Shown here: one piece after another, positions 41,189 to 49,685 of the stretch
Layout: the number at the start of each line of letters is the position of its first letter
Position numbering within the stretch: position 1 is the first letter of the stretch
Source of the DNA: CATOSP01 sp965205385
GTDB taxonomy: Bacteria; Chloroflexota; Dehalococcoidia; Lucifugimonadales; UBA3495
Assembly (NCBI GenBank): GCA_965205385.1
Contig: CBDBGS010000007.1
Location: 434,001-498,000, forward strand
Direction: 5' to 3'
Length of the DNA stretch: 64,000 bases
The notes under the pieces: generated by a model
What the model was told of the DNA's origin: nothing
The model's database searches: none
Seen by the model: only the letters and a program-made list of their open reading frames with translations
Position numbers and translations under genes: made by a program

Positions 41189-41857
41189 TTGCTGATTGAC
41201 CTGCACACCCATACCTACCCCAGCTCTGATGACAGCTTCGTTGGAATCGATGACCTTATAGAACGGGCCAAGGGTCTCGGACTGGACGGGATGTGCCTTA
41301 CCGACCATGATTTTTTCTGGCCAATGGACCGAGTGCGAGACCTATCCCGCAAGCACCAATTTCTGCTGCTGCCAGGCTCCGAGATCAACACGGACATGGG
41401 CCACGTGATCGTCTTCGGGCTGGAGAGGTATATATTCGGCCTGCATAAACCCGATTTTCTTTGGAAAGAGATTGGCCGCCGCCAGGGTGTCGCCATCGCG
41501 GCGCATCCCTACCGGCGCAGGTTTCTCGAAGATCCGGGGCGCGACCCCGTCATTCGGGCGGAGATGCTCGAACGCGCAAGCCAGGACCCATTCTTTCAGT
41601 GTTGCGCCGCCATCGAAGGTATCAATGGCAGGGGGACCGACGTTCAAAACAGTTTCTCGCAGGACTTATGTCAAATACTCGGCATTCCCATGACGGGAGG
41701 CAGCGACGCCCACAGGGCGGAGCAGATGGGCACAGCAGCCACCAGGTTCGACCGGGATATCTCCAGCCTGGATGACTTGATCGGGGAACTGACGTCGGGA
41801 AGGTTCCATGCCGAACAGTTGCGAAGCTCTACCCCAGCGGTAGGAGGCGGCGCGTGA
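41189..41857 (+). CDS. PHP domain metal-dependent hydrolase
   Basis: The 222-residue protein starts at TTG 41189 (MLIDLHTHTYPSSDDSF) and has the PHP motifs: DLHTHT, TDHDFF, PGSEINTD, AAHPYRR and GGSDAHRAEQMG, whose His and Asp residues bind two or three metals. The family hydrolyses phosphoesters (nucleotides or histidinol phosphate). The substrate is not determined. It is followed after about 95 bp by a lone peptide-transporter ATPase, and preceded by the MITE copy. Confidence 0.85.
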   Translation: MLIDLHTHTYPSSDDSFVGIDDLIERAKGLGLDGMCLTDHDFFWPMDRVRDLSRKHQFLLLPGSEINTDMGHVIVFGLERYIFGLHKPDFLWKEIGRRQGVAIAAHPYRRRFLEDPGRDPVIRAEMLERASQDPFFQCCAAIEGINGRGTDVQNSFSQDLCQILGIPMTGGSDAHRAEQMGTAATRFDRDISSLDDLIGELTSGRFHAEQLRSSTPAVGGGA

Positions 41858-41951
41858 GCCGGCTTAGCTCCAGTTCATACGGCGGTCCGCGCAACCAATA
41901 TCCGAGTCGATGCCGAAGGAGCCTCGCCTTCGGCGGCCGGGAGAGGCAATA

Positions 41952-42932
41952 ATGGCCGAGACGTTAAGGGTTGAGAACCTGTACGTCCGATTTGGCACCT
42001 CCACAGGTCAGGTGAAAGCCCTTAATGGTGTCAGCTTCGCCCAGGACCAGGGGCAGATTTTCTGCCTGGTCGGGGAGAGCGGAGCGGGGAAAAGCACCGT
42101 TGCCCTGGCGATCATGGGGTTGCTGCCCATCTCGGCCTCCGTCCCGGAAGGTAGCATCTACTTCGATGGTCATGACCTCCTGAGGGCGAGCCCGGAAGAG
42201 ATGCGCCACATTCGCGGCAACGAAATATCAATGGTTTTCCAGGATGCCCAAGCAGCCCTCAACCCCGTGCAACTGGTGGGCCCCCAGGTTGAAGAGGTCA
42301 TCATGGCCCATACCGACGTGTCGCCCCGCGTCGCCAACCAAATGGCCCTGGACATGCTGGGCGAGATGGGCATGCCGGAACCCAAACGCATCATGGGCCA
42401 GTACCCCTTCAGCCTCAGTGGCGGGATGTGCCAACGTATTATGCTGGCCATCGCCCTGGTGTTGAAGCCACGCCTTTTGATAGCCGACGAGCCCACTTCA
42501 GGACTGGACGTAACGTTGCAAGCCCAGATCCTGGAGCGAATCCGCTCCCTTTCCAGGGAGCAGGGCTCGTCCATCCTGCTCATCACCCATGACATGGGAG
42601 TGGTGGCCAGCATGGCCAACAAGGTGGGAGTCATATATGCCGGGACCATGGTGGAGTCCAGCGAAGTGATACCGTTGTTCAAGGAACCCCAGCACCCCTA
42701 CACCTCCTCACTCTTGAGGACCCTCCCCCGGCTGGACCGGCCAGATTCCAGGCTGGAGCCGCTGCGGGGCACACCTCCCGACATGACCAAGCTGCCGGAG
42801 GAATGCCCGTTTCTGCCCCGCTGCAACAAAGCCATTAACCGTTGCCGGCAGGAACCCCGTCCGCCGCTGGAAGAAATGCAGCCAAACCACTTCGCCGCCT
42901 GCTACAACCCGGTGCTGCCGGAAACCTGCTAG
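41952..42932 (+). CDS. Oligopeptide/dipeptide-type ABC transporter ATPase (OppD-like)
   Basis: The ATG at 41952 (MAETLRVENLYVRF) follows GGGAGAGG, giving 326 residues. Walker A is GESGAGKST, the signature segment reads FSLSGGMCQR, Walker B is LLIADEP with TSGLD, and the C-terminal oligopeptide-transport extension has CPFLPRCNKAINRCRQEPRPP (a zinc/Cys-like pair). It would power uptake of peptides or nickel-type ligands. No permease, partner ATPase or binding protein lies next to it in this window, so it is an orphan; the partners may be elsewhere. Confidence 0.9.
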   Translation: MAETLRVENLYVRFGTSTGQVKALNGVSFAQDQGQIFCLVGESGAGKSTVALAIMGLLPISASVPEGSIYFDGHDLLRASPEEMRHIRGNEISMVFQDAQAALNPVQLVGPQVEEVIMAHTDVSPRVANQMALDMLGEMGMPEPKRIMGQYPFSLSGGMCQRIMLAIALVLKPRLLIADEPTSGLDVTLQAQILERIRSLSREQGSSILLITHDMGVVASMANKVGVIYAGTMVESSEVIPLFKEPQHPYTSSLLRTLPRLDRPDSRLEPLRGTPPDMTKLPEECPFLPRCNKAINRCRQEPRPPLEEMQPNHFAACYNPVLPETC

Positions 42933-42951
42933 TACCGGCGCTGTCAGATCC

Positions 42952-43953
42952 TCAGCTACCGGACTGGTCCGCGGCAAGCAGCTCCAAGGCGAGGTCCGGC
43001 TCCATGCGCCCGGTCTTAATTGCCAGGTCGGCTTCCAACAGCCGCTCGTACCTGTACGAGATATCGGCGAAAGAATGACGCCGGGCCTGGTCGACGGTCT
43101 TCCTCAGCACGAAGTCGTTGGTCACGCCGATCCTGCGTCCGAGGTCGTTTTGCCGGACGCCTTCATCCATCGCGTTTCGGGCGAGGGCCAGAAGCCGTAG
43201 TTGCCTCTCCACCATCGCCACCACATACGAGGCGTCTCGCCCATCTTGCCTAAGTTGTTGCAGCAGTTCCAACGCCACCCGTTGACGCCCGTCGATCATC
43301 GCGTCCACGGCGGTAAAGATGCTTGCCTCTCTGGCCTGGTGGACCATCTCGGTTACGTGCTGTTCTTCGATGCGCTGGCTCCCGGTGTAAAGGCATAGCT
43401 TCTCGATCTCCCGGTCCATGGCCCACAGGTCCTGCCCCACCATGTCGGTCAAGCTCCGGATAGCCGTGGGACTGATATTTCCGCCCTTTTCCTCCACGGA
43501 AGACTTCACCCACCGCGCCAGCCTTTCGCCGTTGGGCGTGGGTAAGGGCTGCGCCTGGGCCACCGGGGTCAGCGCCTTCAGTAGGGTATTGCCGTTCGCG
43601 AGGTTGCCGTCGGTGAACACCAGCACGGTGGTCTCCGGCATCTCGGGTATCGATGCGGACAGACCTTCCCAGCCCCCCAATGAGGCCGAGGCCGAGCCGC
43701 CTCCGCGCTGCCTTCCCCTGCCTGTCCGTCGGCCCTCAAAGGTGTCCAGCAACCCTTCCACCAGCACCAACCGTTTCCCATCCATGAATGGAAGCGCGAA
43801 GCAAACGTTAGTCAACTCGGCCAGCTCGATCTGGCCTCCCTGAAGACGGTGCCGGTTGGACTCGAAAAGGTCTCCGGTCTCCTCGGCTTCTTCCAACCGG
43901 GCCAACGCCCTGGGCACTAGGTAGCTATCGCCGTAGAGCAAGTGTGCTGACAA
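42952..43953 (-). CDS. holA: DNA polymerase III, delta subunit
   Basis: This 333-residue protein has the HolA pattern: MSAHLLYGDSYLVPRALARL, a missing Walker motif, LAELTNVCFALPFMDGKRLVLVEG, EMPETTVLVFTDG, WVKSSVEEKGGNISPTAIRSLTDMVGQDLWAMDREIEKLCLYTG, LLQQLRQDG and ARRHSFADISYRYERLLEADLAIKTG at the end. It is part of the clamp loader. A Gly/Arg-rich insert GRRTGRGRQRGGGSASASLGG near residues 75-95 is unusual. It is transcribed on the minus strand, divergent from the LLM oxidoreductase gene. Confidence 0.92.
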   Translation of the reverse strand: MSAHLLYGDSYLVPRALARLEEAEETGDLFESNRHRLQGGQIELAELTNVCFALPFMDGKRLVLVEGLLDTFEGRRTGRGRQRGGGSASASLGGWEGLSASIPEMPETTVLVFTDGNLANGNTLLKALTPVAQAQPLPTPNGERLARWVKSSVEEKGGNISPTAIRSLTDMVGQDLWAMDREIEKLCLYTGSQRIEEQHVTEMVHQAREASIFTAVDAMIDGRQRVALELLQQLRQDGRDASYVVAMVERQLRLLALARNAMDEGVRQNDLGRRIGVTNDFVLRKTVDQARRHSFADISYRYERLLEADLAIKTGRMEPDLALELLAADQSGS

Positions 43954-44142
43954 GGGGTACTCCTCGGAGGGGTAAGGAAACAGACCGGCTTTGTGGCCTT
44001 CGTTCGCGCCTGGATTATAGCACCGGAGGCTGATGGTCCACTGGTTGAGGCCGGATTTCTATGGAATAATGGCTCGGAGTTTCGAGTCCTAACACGGGCT
44101 CACAACGCCCTTCGCCGGGCAATGACTCGGGGAGTATCGCCA

Positions 44143-45183
44143 ATGAAATTCGCCCTCTTTACCCACATCCCATGGCCGGAAGGGTCCGACCCTGGCCAGG
44201 TGTTCCACGAAACCACCGAGGAAGTCGTCCGGGGAGAAGAGCTTGGGTACCACAGCGCATGGCTTGCGGAGCACCATTTCTCCCGGTACGGACTCGGGTC
44301 TTCCTCGCTAGTCCTGGCGGGCCACCTCGCCGCGATGACCAGCTCCATCCGGTTGGGCACCGCCGTCCTGGTCCCGCCCTTGCAGAACCCCATTCGCCTC
44401 GCGGAGGATACCGCCACGGTGGACGCCATTAGCGGCGGACGCCTTGATGTGGGCCTGGGACGGGGAACAGCGGGCTATGAGTACGCCGGGTTCAACGTTG
44501 ACCGCGATGAGAGCCAAGGGCGGTTTCAGGAAAGCCTTGCGGTTATGACTGGGCTCTGGACCACCCCAGACTTTTCCCACGAGGGAACGTATTACCGGGT
44601 GAACAGGGCCAACCTCACCCCGCCGCCGGTCCAGCAACCCCATCCACCGGTCTACCTGGCCTCTACCCGGACGTTGGAGACCCTGGAGTTCGCCGCCTCG
44701 ACGGGGCACCCAATGATGGTGGGTGTCGTCCTGGATACCGCGGACGCACTCGACCTATGCCGCCGGTACGCGGACCTTTCCAAAGCCGCTGGTTTCAACG
44801 TGCCGATCGCTGAGATTCCCTTCTTCCGATACTGTTACGTAGCCGAAACGGAAGAGGAGGCCCGTGAAGGCGCCAGGCCGGGGATGGCCTGGACCCAGGA
44901 CATGATCCAATGGCGGCGCACCTTTGAGGTGGGTAGCGAGGTCTACCAAAGCCTAGATTCCTTCCGGGCCTCGCGCACCGACGCTCCCCCGGCCTACGAA
45001 TACCTTTACGACCACCGGGCGGTCATTGGCACCCCGGAACAATGCGTGGCGCAGATCAGGGCGTTGCAGGCGGAGGGAGTTGAATACTTTGGCTGCAATT
45101 TCTCGTTCGGCAGCATGGGCCATTCAATGCTGATGCGCTGCATGGAGTTATTCGCCAAAGAGGTAATGCCCCACTTCGAGTAG
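44143..45183 (+). CDS. LLM class flavin-dependent oxidoreductase
   Basis: The ATG at 44143 (MKFALFTHIPWPEG) starts the family homology; the frame is open from 43993 but the extra part is not supported. The 346-residue protein has the bacterial luciferase-like TIM barrel: YHSAWLAEHHFSRYG, LAAMTSSIRLGTAV, DAISGGRLDVGLGRG and AEVPFxxxC-type segments, GTPEQCVAQIRAL. It uses reduced flavin (FMN or F420) to oxidise a substrate, unknown here. Relatives are abundant in this phylum. It lies 68 bp before MmgE/PrpD. Confidence 0.9.
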   Translation: MKFALFTHIPWPEGSDPGQVFHETTEEVVRGEELGYHSAWLAEHHFSRYGLGSSSLVLAGHLAAMTSSIRLGTAVLVPPLQNPIRLAEDTATVDAISGGRLDVGLGRGTAGYEYAGFNVDRDESQGRFQESLAVMTGLWTTPDFSHEGTYYRVNRANLTPPPVQQPHPPVYLASTRTLETLEFAASTGHPMMVGVVLDTADALDLCRRYADLSKAAGFNVPIAEIPFFRYCYVAETEEEAREGARPGMAWTQDMIQWRRTFEVGSEVYQSLDSFRASRTDAPPAYEYLYDHRAVIGTPEQCVAQIRALQAEGVEYFGCNFSFGSMGHSMLMRCMELFAKEVMPHFE

Positions 45184-45250
45184 GGCCGGGAAGCCATCTG
45201 GAAACAATTTGGAAGCCACGCGGAATCGCCATTCGCGTCGAGGTTGTCTT

Positions 45251-46615
45251 TTGCCTACTATTGCGGAACAGCTAAGCGACTACGCCTCTTCCCTGAGATA
45301 CGAAGACCTTTCGGACGAGATCGTCCATCAGGCCAAGCGGATGATCATCGACACCCTGGGCTGCGCTTTGGGCGGTTACTCCAGCGAGCCGGCCAGGATA
45401 GCCAGAGAAATCGCCGACACGGTCACCAGCAACCAGCCCGCCACCGTGCTGGTCAGTGGGCAGACCACCAGCCCGGACCTTGCCACCTTCGCCAATGGAG
45501 TCATGGTCCGCTACCTGGACTTCAATGATGGGTACACCAGCAGGGAGTCGGGACATCCCAGCGATAGCATCGCGGCCACCATCACCGGGGCTGAGGTGGG
45601 AGGCTCGGGAGGCAAGGGGTTGATTACGTCCACCGTGCTGGCCTACGAAACCTTCTGCCGCATCTGCGACACGGTGGACATCAAACCCAGCGGGTTCGAC
45701 CACGTGACCGTAGGCTGCATCGCCAGCACTCTCGGCGTTTCCCATGCGCTGGGCCTCACCAGGGAACAGATGGTCCAGGCCTTAAACCTGGGCATCGCGC
45801 CCAACCTGGCCCTCTACCAGACCAGAATTGGCGACGTCTCCATGTGGAAGGGATGCGCCTACGCCAACGCAAGCCGCAACGCGGTGTTTGCGGCAATGCT
45901 GGCCCAGAAAGGCCTCACCGGTCCGTCGCCTATTTTCGAGGGAGATGGCGGTTACTTCAAAGCCGTTACCCGCCAACCCTTTGAGATACCTGTTCTCGGG
46001 GGTGACGGGGAGCCCTTCAAGATCACGGAATGCAGCATCAAACGGTTCCCCCTGGGCCAATACTCCCAGACCGTAGTCCAGGCGGCGTTGGAAGTGCGGG
46101 ACCAGTTGGCCGACCCCGGGGACATCGCGTCGGTAACGGTCAAAACCCTGCAAACGGCGGTCAACATCATGGCCGGGGACCCGGAGAAGTGGCGTCCGGC
46201 CAACCGGGAGACCGCCGACCACTCCATGCCGTACACGGCGGCGGTTGCCCTGAAATACGGAAAGGTAGACCAGACCCATTTCGACGATGCATACCTGCGC
46301 GACCCACAATTACTCGACCTGGTGGGCAGGGTCAACGTGGAGGTGTCCGGGGAGGCCAACCAGCGCGCGCCGGAAGCGATGCTCTGCGATCTGGAGGTGG
46401 TCACCCATTCCGGACAGAGATATGGGTCAAGAGTGGCCTACCACAAGGGCCACTACAAGAACCCCCTGTCGGACAGCGAGCTAGAAGACAAGTTCCGCAG
46501 CCTGGCACAGGGGGTGCTGCCAGACAACCGGACCAACGGCCTTTTGGCTCACCTGTGGGAACTGGACAAGGTTACGGATATAACCGGGCTGTTGGGCTGG
46601 ACTCGCGCCCGGTAG
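45251..46615 (+). CDS. MmgE/PrpD family protein
   Basis: TTG at 45251 (MPTIAEQLSDYASSLRYEDL) has GAGGT upstream and is preferred over the open frame's TTG at 45209. The 454-residue protein has the two-domain MmgE/PrpD pattern: RMIIDTLGCALGGYSSEPARI, VRYLDFNDGYTSRESGHPSD, GSGGKGLITSTVLAYE, WKGCAYANASRNAVFAAML, VLGGDGEPFKIT and PYTAAVALKYG. 2-methylcitrate dehydratase and related enzymes in propionate degradation are the best-known members, but the substrate here is unproven. Confidence 0.9.
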   Translation: MPTIAEQLSDYASSLRYEDLSDEIVHQAKRMIIDTLGCALGGYSSEPARIAREIADTVTSNQPATVLVSGQTTSPDLATFANGVMVRYLDFNDGYTSRESGHPSDSIAATITGAEVGGSGGKGLITSTVLAYETFCRICDTVDIKPSGFDHVTVGCIASTLGVSHALGLTREQMVQALNLGIAPNLALYQTRIGDVSMWKGCAYANASRNAVFAAMLAQKGLTGPSPIFEGDGGYFKAVTRQPFEIPVLGGDGEPFKITECSIKRFPLGQYSQTVVQAALEVRDQLADPGDIASVTVKTLQTAVNIMAGDPEKWRPANRETADHSMPYTAAVALKYGKVDQTHFDDAYLRDPQLLDLVGRVNVEVSGEANQRAPEAMLCDLEVVTHSGQRYGSRVAYHKGHYKNPLSDSELEDKFRSLAQGVLPDNRTNGLLAHLWELDKVTDITGLLGWTRAR

Positions 46616-46632
46616 GCTAAACCCAGTCCGCT

Positions 46633-46974
46633 TCAGTCCTGCTCCAAATCGAGGGCGGCCAGCAGGTCGTCCAATTCGGTGCCGGTAACCAGCGCGTCCC
46701 GGCTGGCCATTTGGTACAGCTCGTCCAGGTCCCGCTTGTGGACCGACCCATCTCCTGTGTCGACATTGATCCAATCAACGAGCCGCCCGTTGGAGTCGAG
46801 GATCCGGAGCGTCGGCATGTCCGAGCCGATGCCCCTCCAGTCCATGTCGATCACGACGGAAACCTGGCCCACCATAGCCACGAAAGTGTCGTCGTGGTTC
46901 GTGGGTTTCCAGGGCACCTTACCGGCGCGAGTCCGGTCCAACAACTTGGCCAGAACGTCGGTCATTGTTGCCAT
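46633..46974 (-). CDS. Small soluble protein of unknown function
   Basis: This 113-residue protein starts at ATG 46974 with GAGGTG before it. The first part reads DVLAKLLDRTRAGKVPWKP, followed by a beta-rich core, FVAMVGQVSVVIDMDWRGIGSDMPTLRILDSNGRLVDWINVD, and a helix. I know small proteins of similar layout in several phyla (a K-V-P-W motif followed by a beta-hairpin) but no function. It lies 16 bp after the ferredoxin-like gene on the same strand, so they are co-transcribed. Confidence 0.6.
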   Translation of the reverse strand: MATMTDVLAKLLDRTRAGKVPWKPTNHDDTFVAMVGQVSVVIDMDWRGIGSDMPTLRILDSNGRLVDWINVDTGDGSVHKRDLDELYQMASRDALVTGTELDDLLAALDLEQD

Positions 46975-46990
46975 GGCGCGTCACCTCGGC

Positions 46991-47401
46991 TTACGCGGAG
47001 ATCTCCTGATGGCGGGGGTGGAATCCCGACTTATCTTCGTAGGCCCCGGATTCGGGGAATATCTGCCGGTAGACGGCCCGGGACCTGGCTTTAACCGTCT
47101 TAGTCACCCGCTCGTATAGCGCGGTGGGGTCCGCGCTTTGAGCTTTGTACATGTCGTGTTCCATGGCGCTGACGTCTTCCATTTCCCAGATGCACAAGTA
47201 CTTCAGCATCCCGTCGCTGCCGTCCTCCAGCTTGAACCGCCGGGCGCTGACGTAGCCGGGAATTTCCAGCCGTTCGGGAATGTGCTGCTGGTTGTACCAG
47301 CGGTGGAATTCCTCCTCGTCCTCCGGGTCTATGTCCATCATAACCATCAAAATTGTGTTGCCGGTGTGTTGGGCTGGATGACTGCCGTTCTGGTCTGGCA
47401 T
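46991..47401 (-). CDS. Ferredoxin-like-fold protein of the EthD/DUF4286 kind
   Basis: The 136-residue protein starts at ATG 47401 after GGGAGGTC. It contains ILMVMMDIDPEDEEEFHRWYNQQHIPERLEIPGYVSARRF, with the FHRWYNQQHIPERL motif of small alpha/beta-barrel dimers related to EthD, and YLCIWEMEDVSAM. Such proteins handle hydrophobic or aromatic compounds, or degrade them. The function is unknown here. A 14-bp tandem repeat lies just upstream. Confidence 0.72.
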   Translation of the reverse strand: MPDQNGSHPAQHTGNTILMVMMDIDPEDEEEFHRWYNQQHIPERLEIPGYVSARRFKLEDGSDGMLKYLCIWEMEDVSAMEHDMYKAQSADPTALYERVTKTVKARSRAVYRQIFPESGAYEDKSGFHPRHQEISA

Positions 47402-47431
47402 GGCTGACCTCCCAAAGTTTTAAGGCTCGGC

Positions 47432-47459
47432 GCGCTTGTCACCGTGCGCTTGTCACCGA
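47432..47459. repeat. 14-bp tandem duplication upstream of the EthD-like gene
   Basis: GCGCTTGTCACCGT (47432-47445) and GCGCTTGTCACCGA (47446-47459) are adjacent with one mismatch at the last base. The site lies in the divergent gap between the EthD-like gene (minus) and the Cox S-like gene (plus). Confidence 0.85.
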
Positions 47460-47530
47460 GTACGGCGTAGTATAACATTGGGATCGATTTCCTCCCCCTC
47501 ATATTTTGCGCGTCAGGTGCTACCTCCGAT

Positions 47531-48010
47531 ATGGACCAGGATATCAGTCTGAAGATCAATGGCACGGACTACGAGCGCCGAATACCGGCGCGGCGGCTGT
47601 TGGTGGACTTTCTCCGCTATGACCTCGGCCTAACCGGCACCAAAGAGGGTTGCAGCGTCGGTGTCTGCGGCGCGTGCGCGGTGCTCCTGGACGGCCAGAT
47701 GATAGCCTCTTGCATCACCCTTGCCGTGGCGGCGGACGGCGTGGAGATAACCACCATCGAGGGGATCGCCGAGGGCGGCCAGCTCCACCCCGTGCAACAG
47801 GCGTTCATCGACCACGGCGGCTTCCAATGCGGGATATGCACCCCCGGCCAGGTCATCGCCGCCAAATCGCTGCTGGACATCAACCCGTCTCCAACCGAGG
47901 ACGAGATCCGCGAGTGGATGATGGGCAACCTCTGCCGCTGCACCGGCTACTACGGGATTCTCGAATCGGTGATCAACGCGGCCCGGACCGTTCAGGAGCG
48001 GGGCCGGTGA
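47531..48010 (+). CDS. [2Fe-2S] subunit of a molybdenum hydroxylase (CoxS-like)
   Basis: The 159-residue protein has the plant-ferredoxin [2Fe-2S] site C-S-V-G-V-C-G-A-C and a second site C-G-I-C-T-P-G...NLCRCTGYY, the two clusters of the small subunit of xanthine dehydrogenase/CO dehydrogenase family enzymes. It would pass electrons from the Mo site to FAD in the next subunit. Its stop overlaps the start of the FAD subunit. No large molybdopterin subunit follows, which is odd. Confidence 0.93.
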   Translation: MDQDISLKINGTDYERRIPARRLLVDFLRYDLGLTGTKEGCSVGVCGACAVLLDGQMIASCITLAVAADGVEITTIEGIAEGGQLHPVQQAFIDHGGFQCGICTPGQVIAAKSLLDINPSPTEDEIREWMMGNLCRCTGYYGILESVINAARTVQERGR

Positions 48011-48882
48011 TAGACTTCGAATATCACAGTCCCGTCAGCCTGGATCAGACCTTCGAACTATTGGATCGGTACGGCGAAGACGCCCGGGTGATGGCGGGCG
48101 GCACCGCTCTCGTCATCCAGATGAAGCACCGGTTCGCACAGCCCGCCCACGTGATCGGGCTGCGAAAGGTTCCAGGGCTGGACTCCATCATCCACGAACG
48201 ACACGGAGACGCGGGTGTTGTGCGGGTGGGCGCCCTATGCACTCAGCGGCGTATCGAGACAGACCCGTTAATTGCCGAAACCGTGCCCCTGGTGGCCGAG
48301 ACGTTCCGCCGTGTCGCCACACCTAGAATTCGCAACATGGGCACCATCGGCGGCGGCCTGGTGCATGGCGACCCGAACCAGGACCCTCCGCCCTCACTCA
48401 TCGCTCTTAACGCATCCATCGTCCTGACCTCAGCCGGCGGAGACCGGACCGTGCCCGTTGAGGAGTTCTTCCTCGACTACTACGACACCGACGTCCAGCA
48501 AGGGGAAGTCCTTACCAGCGTGTTGATTCCCCCCGCCCCGCCCGGTTCCGGGACCAGCTACCTGAAATTCCTTCCTAGGACCGCCGACGATTACGCCACG
48601 GTCTCCGTGGCCGCGATGGTCCAAGCCGGGGAGGACAACATCTGCCTGGAGGCGCGCATAGTCCTCGGTTCCGTGGGAGTGACGCCGATTCGCGCCCTGG
48701 ACGCGGAAGACCTACTGCGGGGTCAGCATCTCAACGAGGACAACATCCGCGCCTGCGCCGAGGCTGTCAAGGATGCGGTCGACCCCCTGGAGGACTTCCG
48801 GGGTTCGCCCGAATACAAGACCGACATGGCGGCGGTGTTCACGCGGCGGGCAATAACCCAGGCGTTGGCGTCAGCAGGATAA
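48007..48882 (+). CDS. FAD-binding subunit of a molybdenum hydroxylase (CoxM-like)
   Basis: I take the GTG at 48007, overlapping the previous stop by 4 bp, since the open frame upstream (from 47650) is the shadow of the S subunit. The 291-residue protein has the FAD motifs VMAGGTALVIQMKHRF, RNMGTIGGGLVHGDPNQDPPP and LPRTADDYATVSVAAMV of CoxM-like proteins, and LLRGQHLNEDNIRACAE. It accepts electrons from the S subunit. The operon structure S-M-G lacks L. Confidence 0.92.
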   Translation: MIDFEYHSPVSLDQTFELLDRYGEDARVMAGGTALVIQMKHRFAQPAHVIGLRKVPGLDSIIHERHGDAGVVRVGALCTQRRIETDPLIAETVPLVAETFRRVATPRIRNMGTIGGGLVHGDPNQDPPPSLIALNASIVLTSAGGDRTVPVEEFFLDYYDTDVQQGEVLTSVLIPPAPPGSGTSYLKFLPRTADDYATVSVAAMVQAGEDNICLEARIVLGSVGVTPIRALDAEDLLRGQHLNEDNIRACAEAVKDAVDPLEDFRGSPEYKTDMAAVFTRRAITQALASAG

Positions 48883-48902
48883 GTATCTCCGGAGAACCCT
48901 GA

Positions 48903-49361
48903 TTGAAGCTCGAAAACCAATGTGTCGTACCCGCGGGCTGGGACCAGACCTGGGAGTTGCTGATGGACATCCCCGGAGCCGCGGCCCTGGTGCCCGGTGT
49001 CGAGGAAGTCACCCCAGAAGATGAAGGCCGCTACCAGGCCAGAATGCAGGTGCGCGTTGGTCCCATGCGGCTCACCTTCTCCGGCTTGATCCAGCTTCAG
49101 GAACAGGACCGGGCAAAAGGCGAGGCCAAGTTCCGCGTCGAGGCGGCGGACCGCCAGTTGGGAGGGTCCCTCCGGGCAGACCTGATAATGCGGTTGGAGC
49201 AACAGTCCCAGGAGCAGACCGGGGTATCCATCGCCACCGACGTCGCATTCATGGGCAAACTAGGCGAATTGGGTCAACCCCTGATACGCCGCAAAGCCGC
49301 CTCAACATTGCGGGACTTTGCCCGCAACCTCTCAAAGCAAGTAGCCAGCCCCGGAGTTTGA
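48903..49361 (+). CDS. CoxG-like SRPBCC protein
   Basis: This 152-residue protein (TTG 48903, after GGAGA) reads MKLENQCVVPAGWDQTWELLMDIPGAAALVPGVEEVTP with the START/SRPBCC helix-grip fold, and FSGLIQLQEQDRAKGEAKFRVEAADRQLGGSLRADLIMRLE. CoxG proteins recruit the mature CO dehydrogenase or related Mo enzyme to the membrane in studied organisms. It lies 20 bp after the M subunit, so it is co-transcribed. Confidence 0.85.
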   Translation: MKLENQCVVPAGWDQTWELLMDIPGAAALVPGVEEVTPEDEGRYQARMQVRVGPMRLTFSGLIQLQEQDRAKGEAKFRVEAADRQLGGSLRADLIMRLEQQSQEQTGVSIATDVAFMGKLGELGQPLIRRKAASTLRDFARNLSKQVASPGV

Positions 49362-49685
49362 GCCAGATTCGCCTATTCGCTCGATTCTGGATTCTCTTCT
49401 CATCGAGTCCACCTTCGGATTTCGTCGGACTGGTTCGCACGTCCGTATTCCGAAATCGGACCACCACCCCTTTCGAGATACGGATTTTTGCCCAATGACC
49501 GCGTCATCGATCAAGGAACGGGGCTGACAGCGACAAATTGGCATCGCCGTTGCGCTTGCTTCTTGTTAGAATGTAGCCTGGGACCAAGAGGTTGTGGGAG
49601 GGCATGGCGGGTTCGCGGGATGAGCGACACGGTTCCACGAATTGATTGAATCTTCATCTCAACAGCCAATTGAGCTGGAGGGAAC
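49362..49685. other. Intergenic region before glmS
   Basis: This 324-bp gap holds no credible gene. It contains A/T-rich sequence with a TTAGAAT (near 49563-49570) that could be a -10, but no -35 at a suitable distance. CTGGAGGGAAC precedes the GTG start of glmS. Confidence 0.5.

Noticed and set aside
47650..48006. Upstream extension of the FAD subunit frame.
   Set aside because: It is an out-of-frame shadow of the [2Fe-2S] subunit with Arg-rich random-looking sequence; the GTG at 48007 is preferred.
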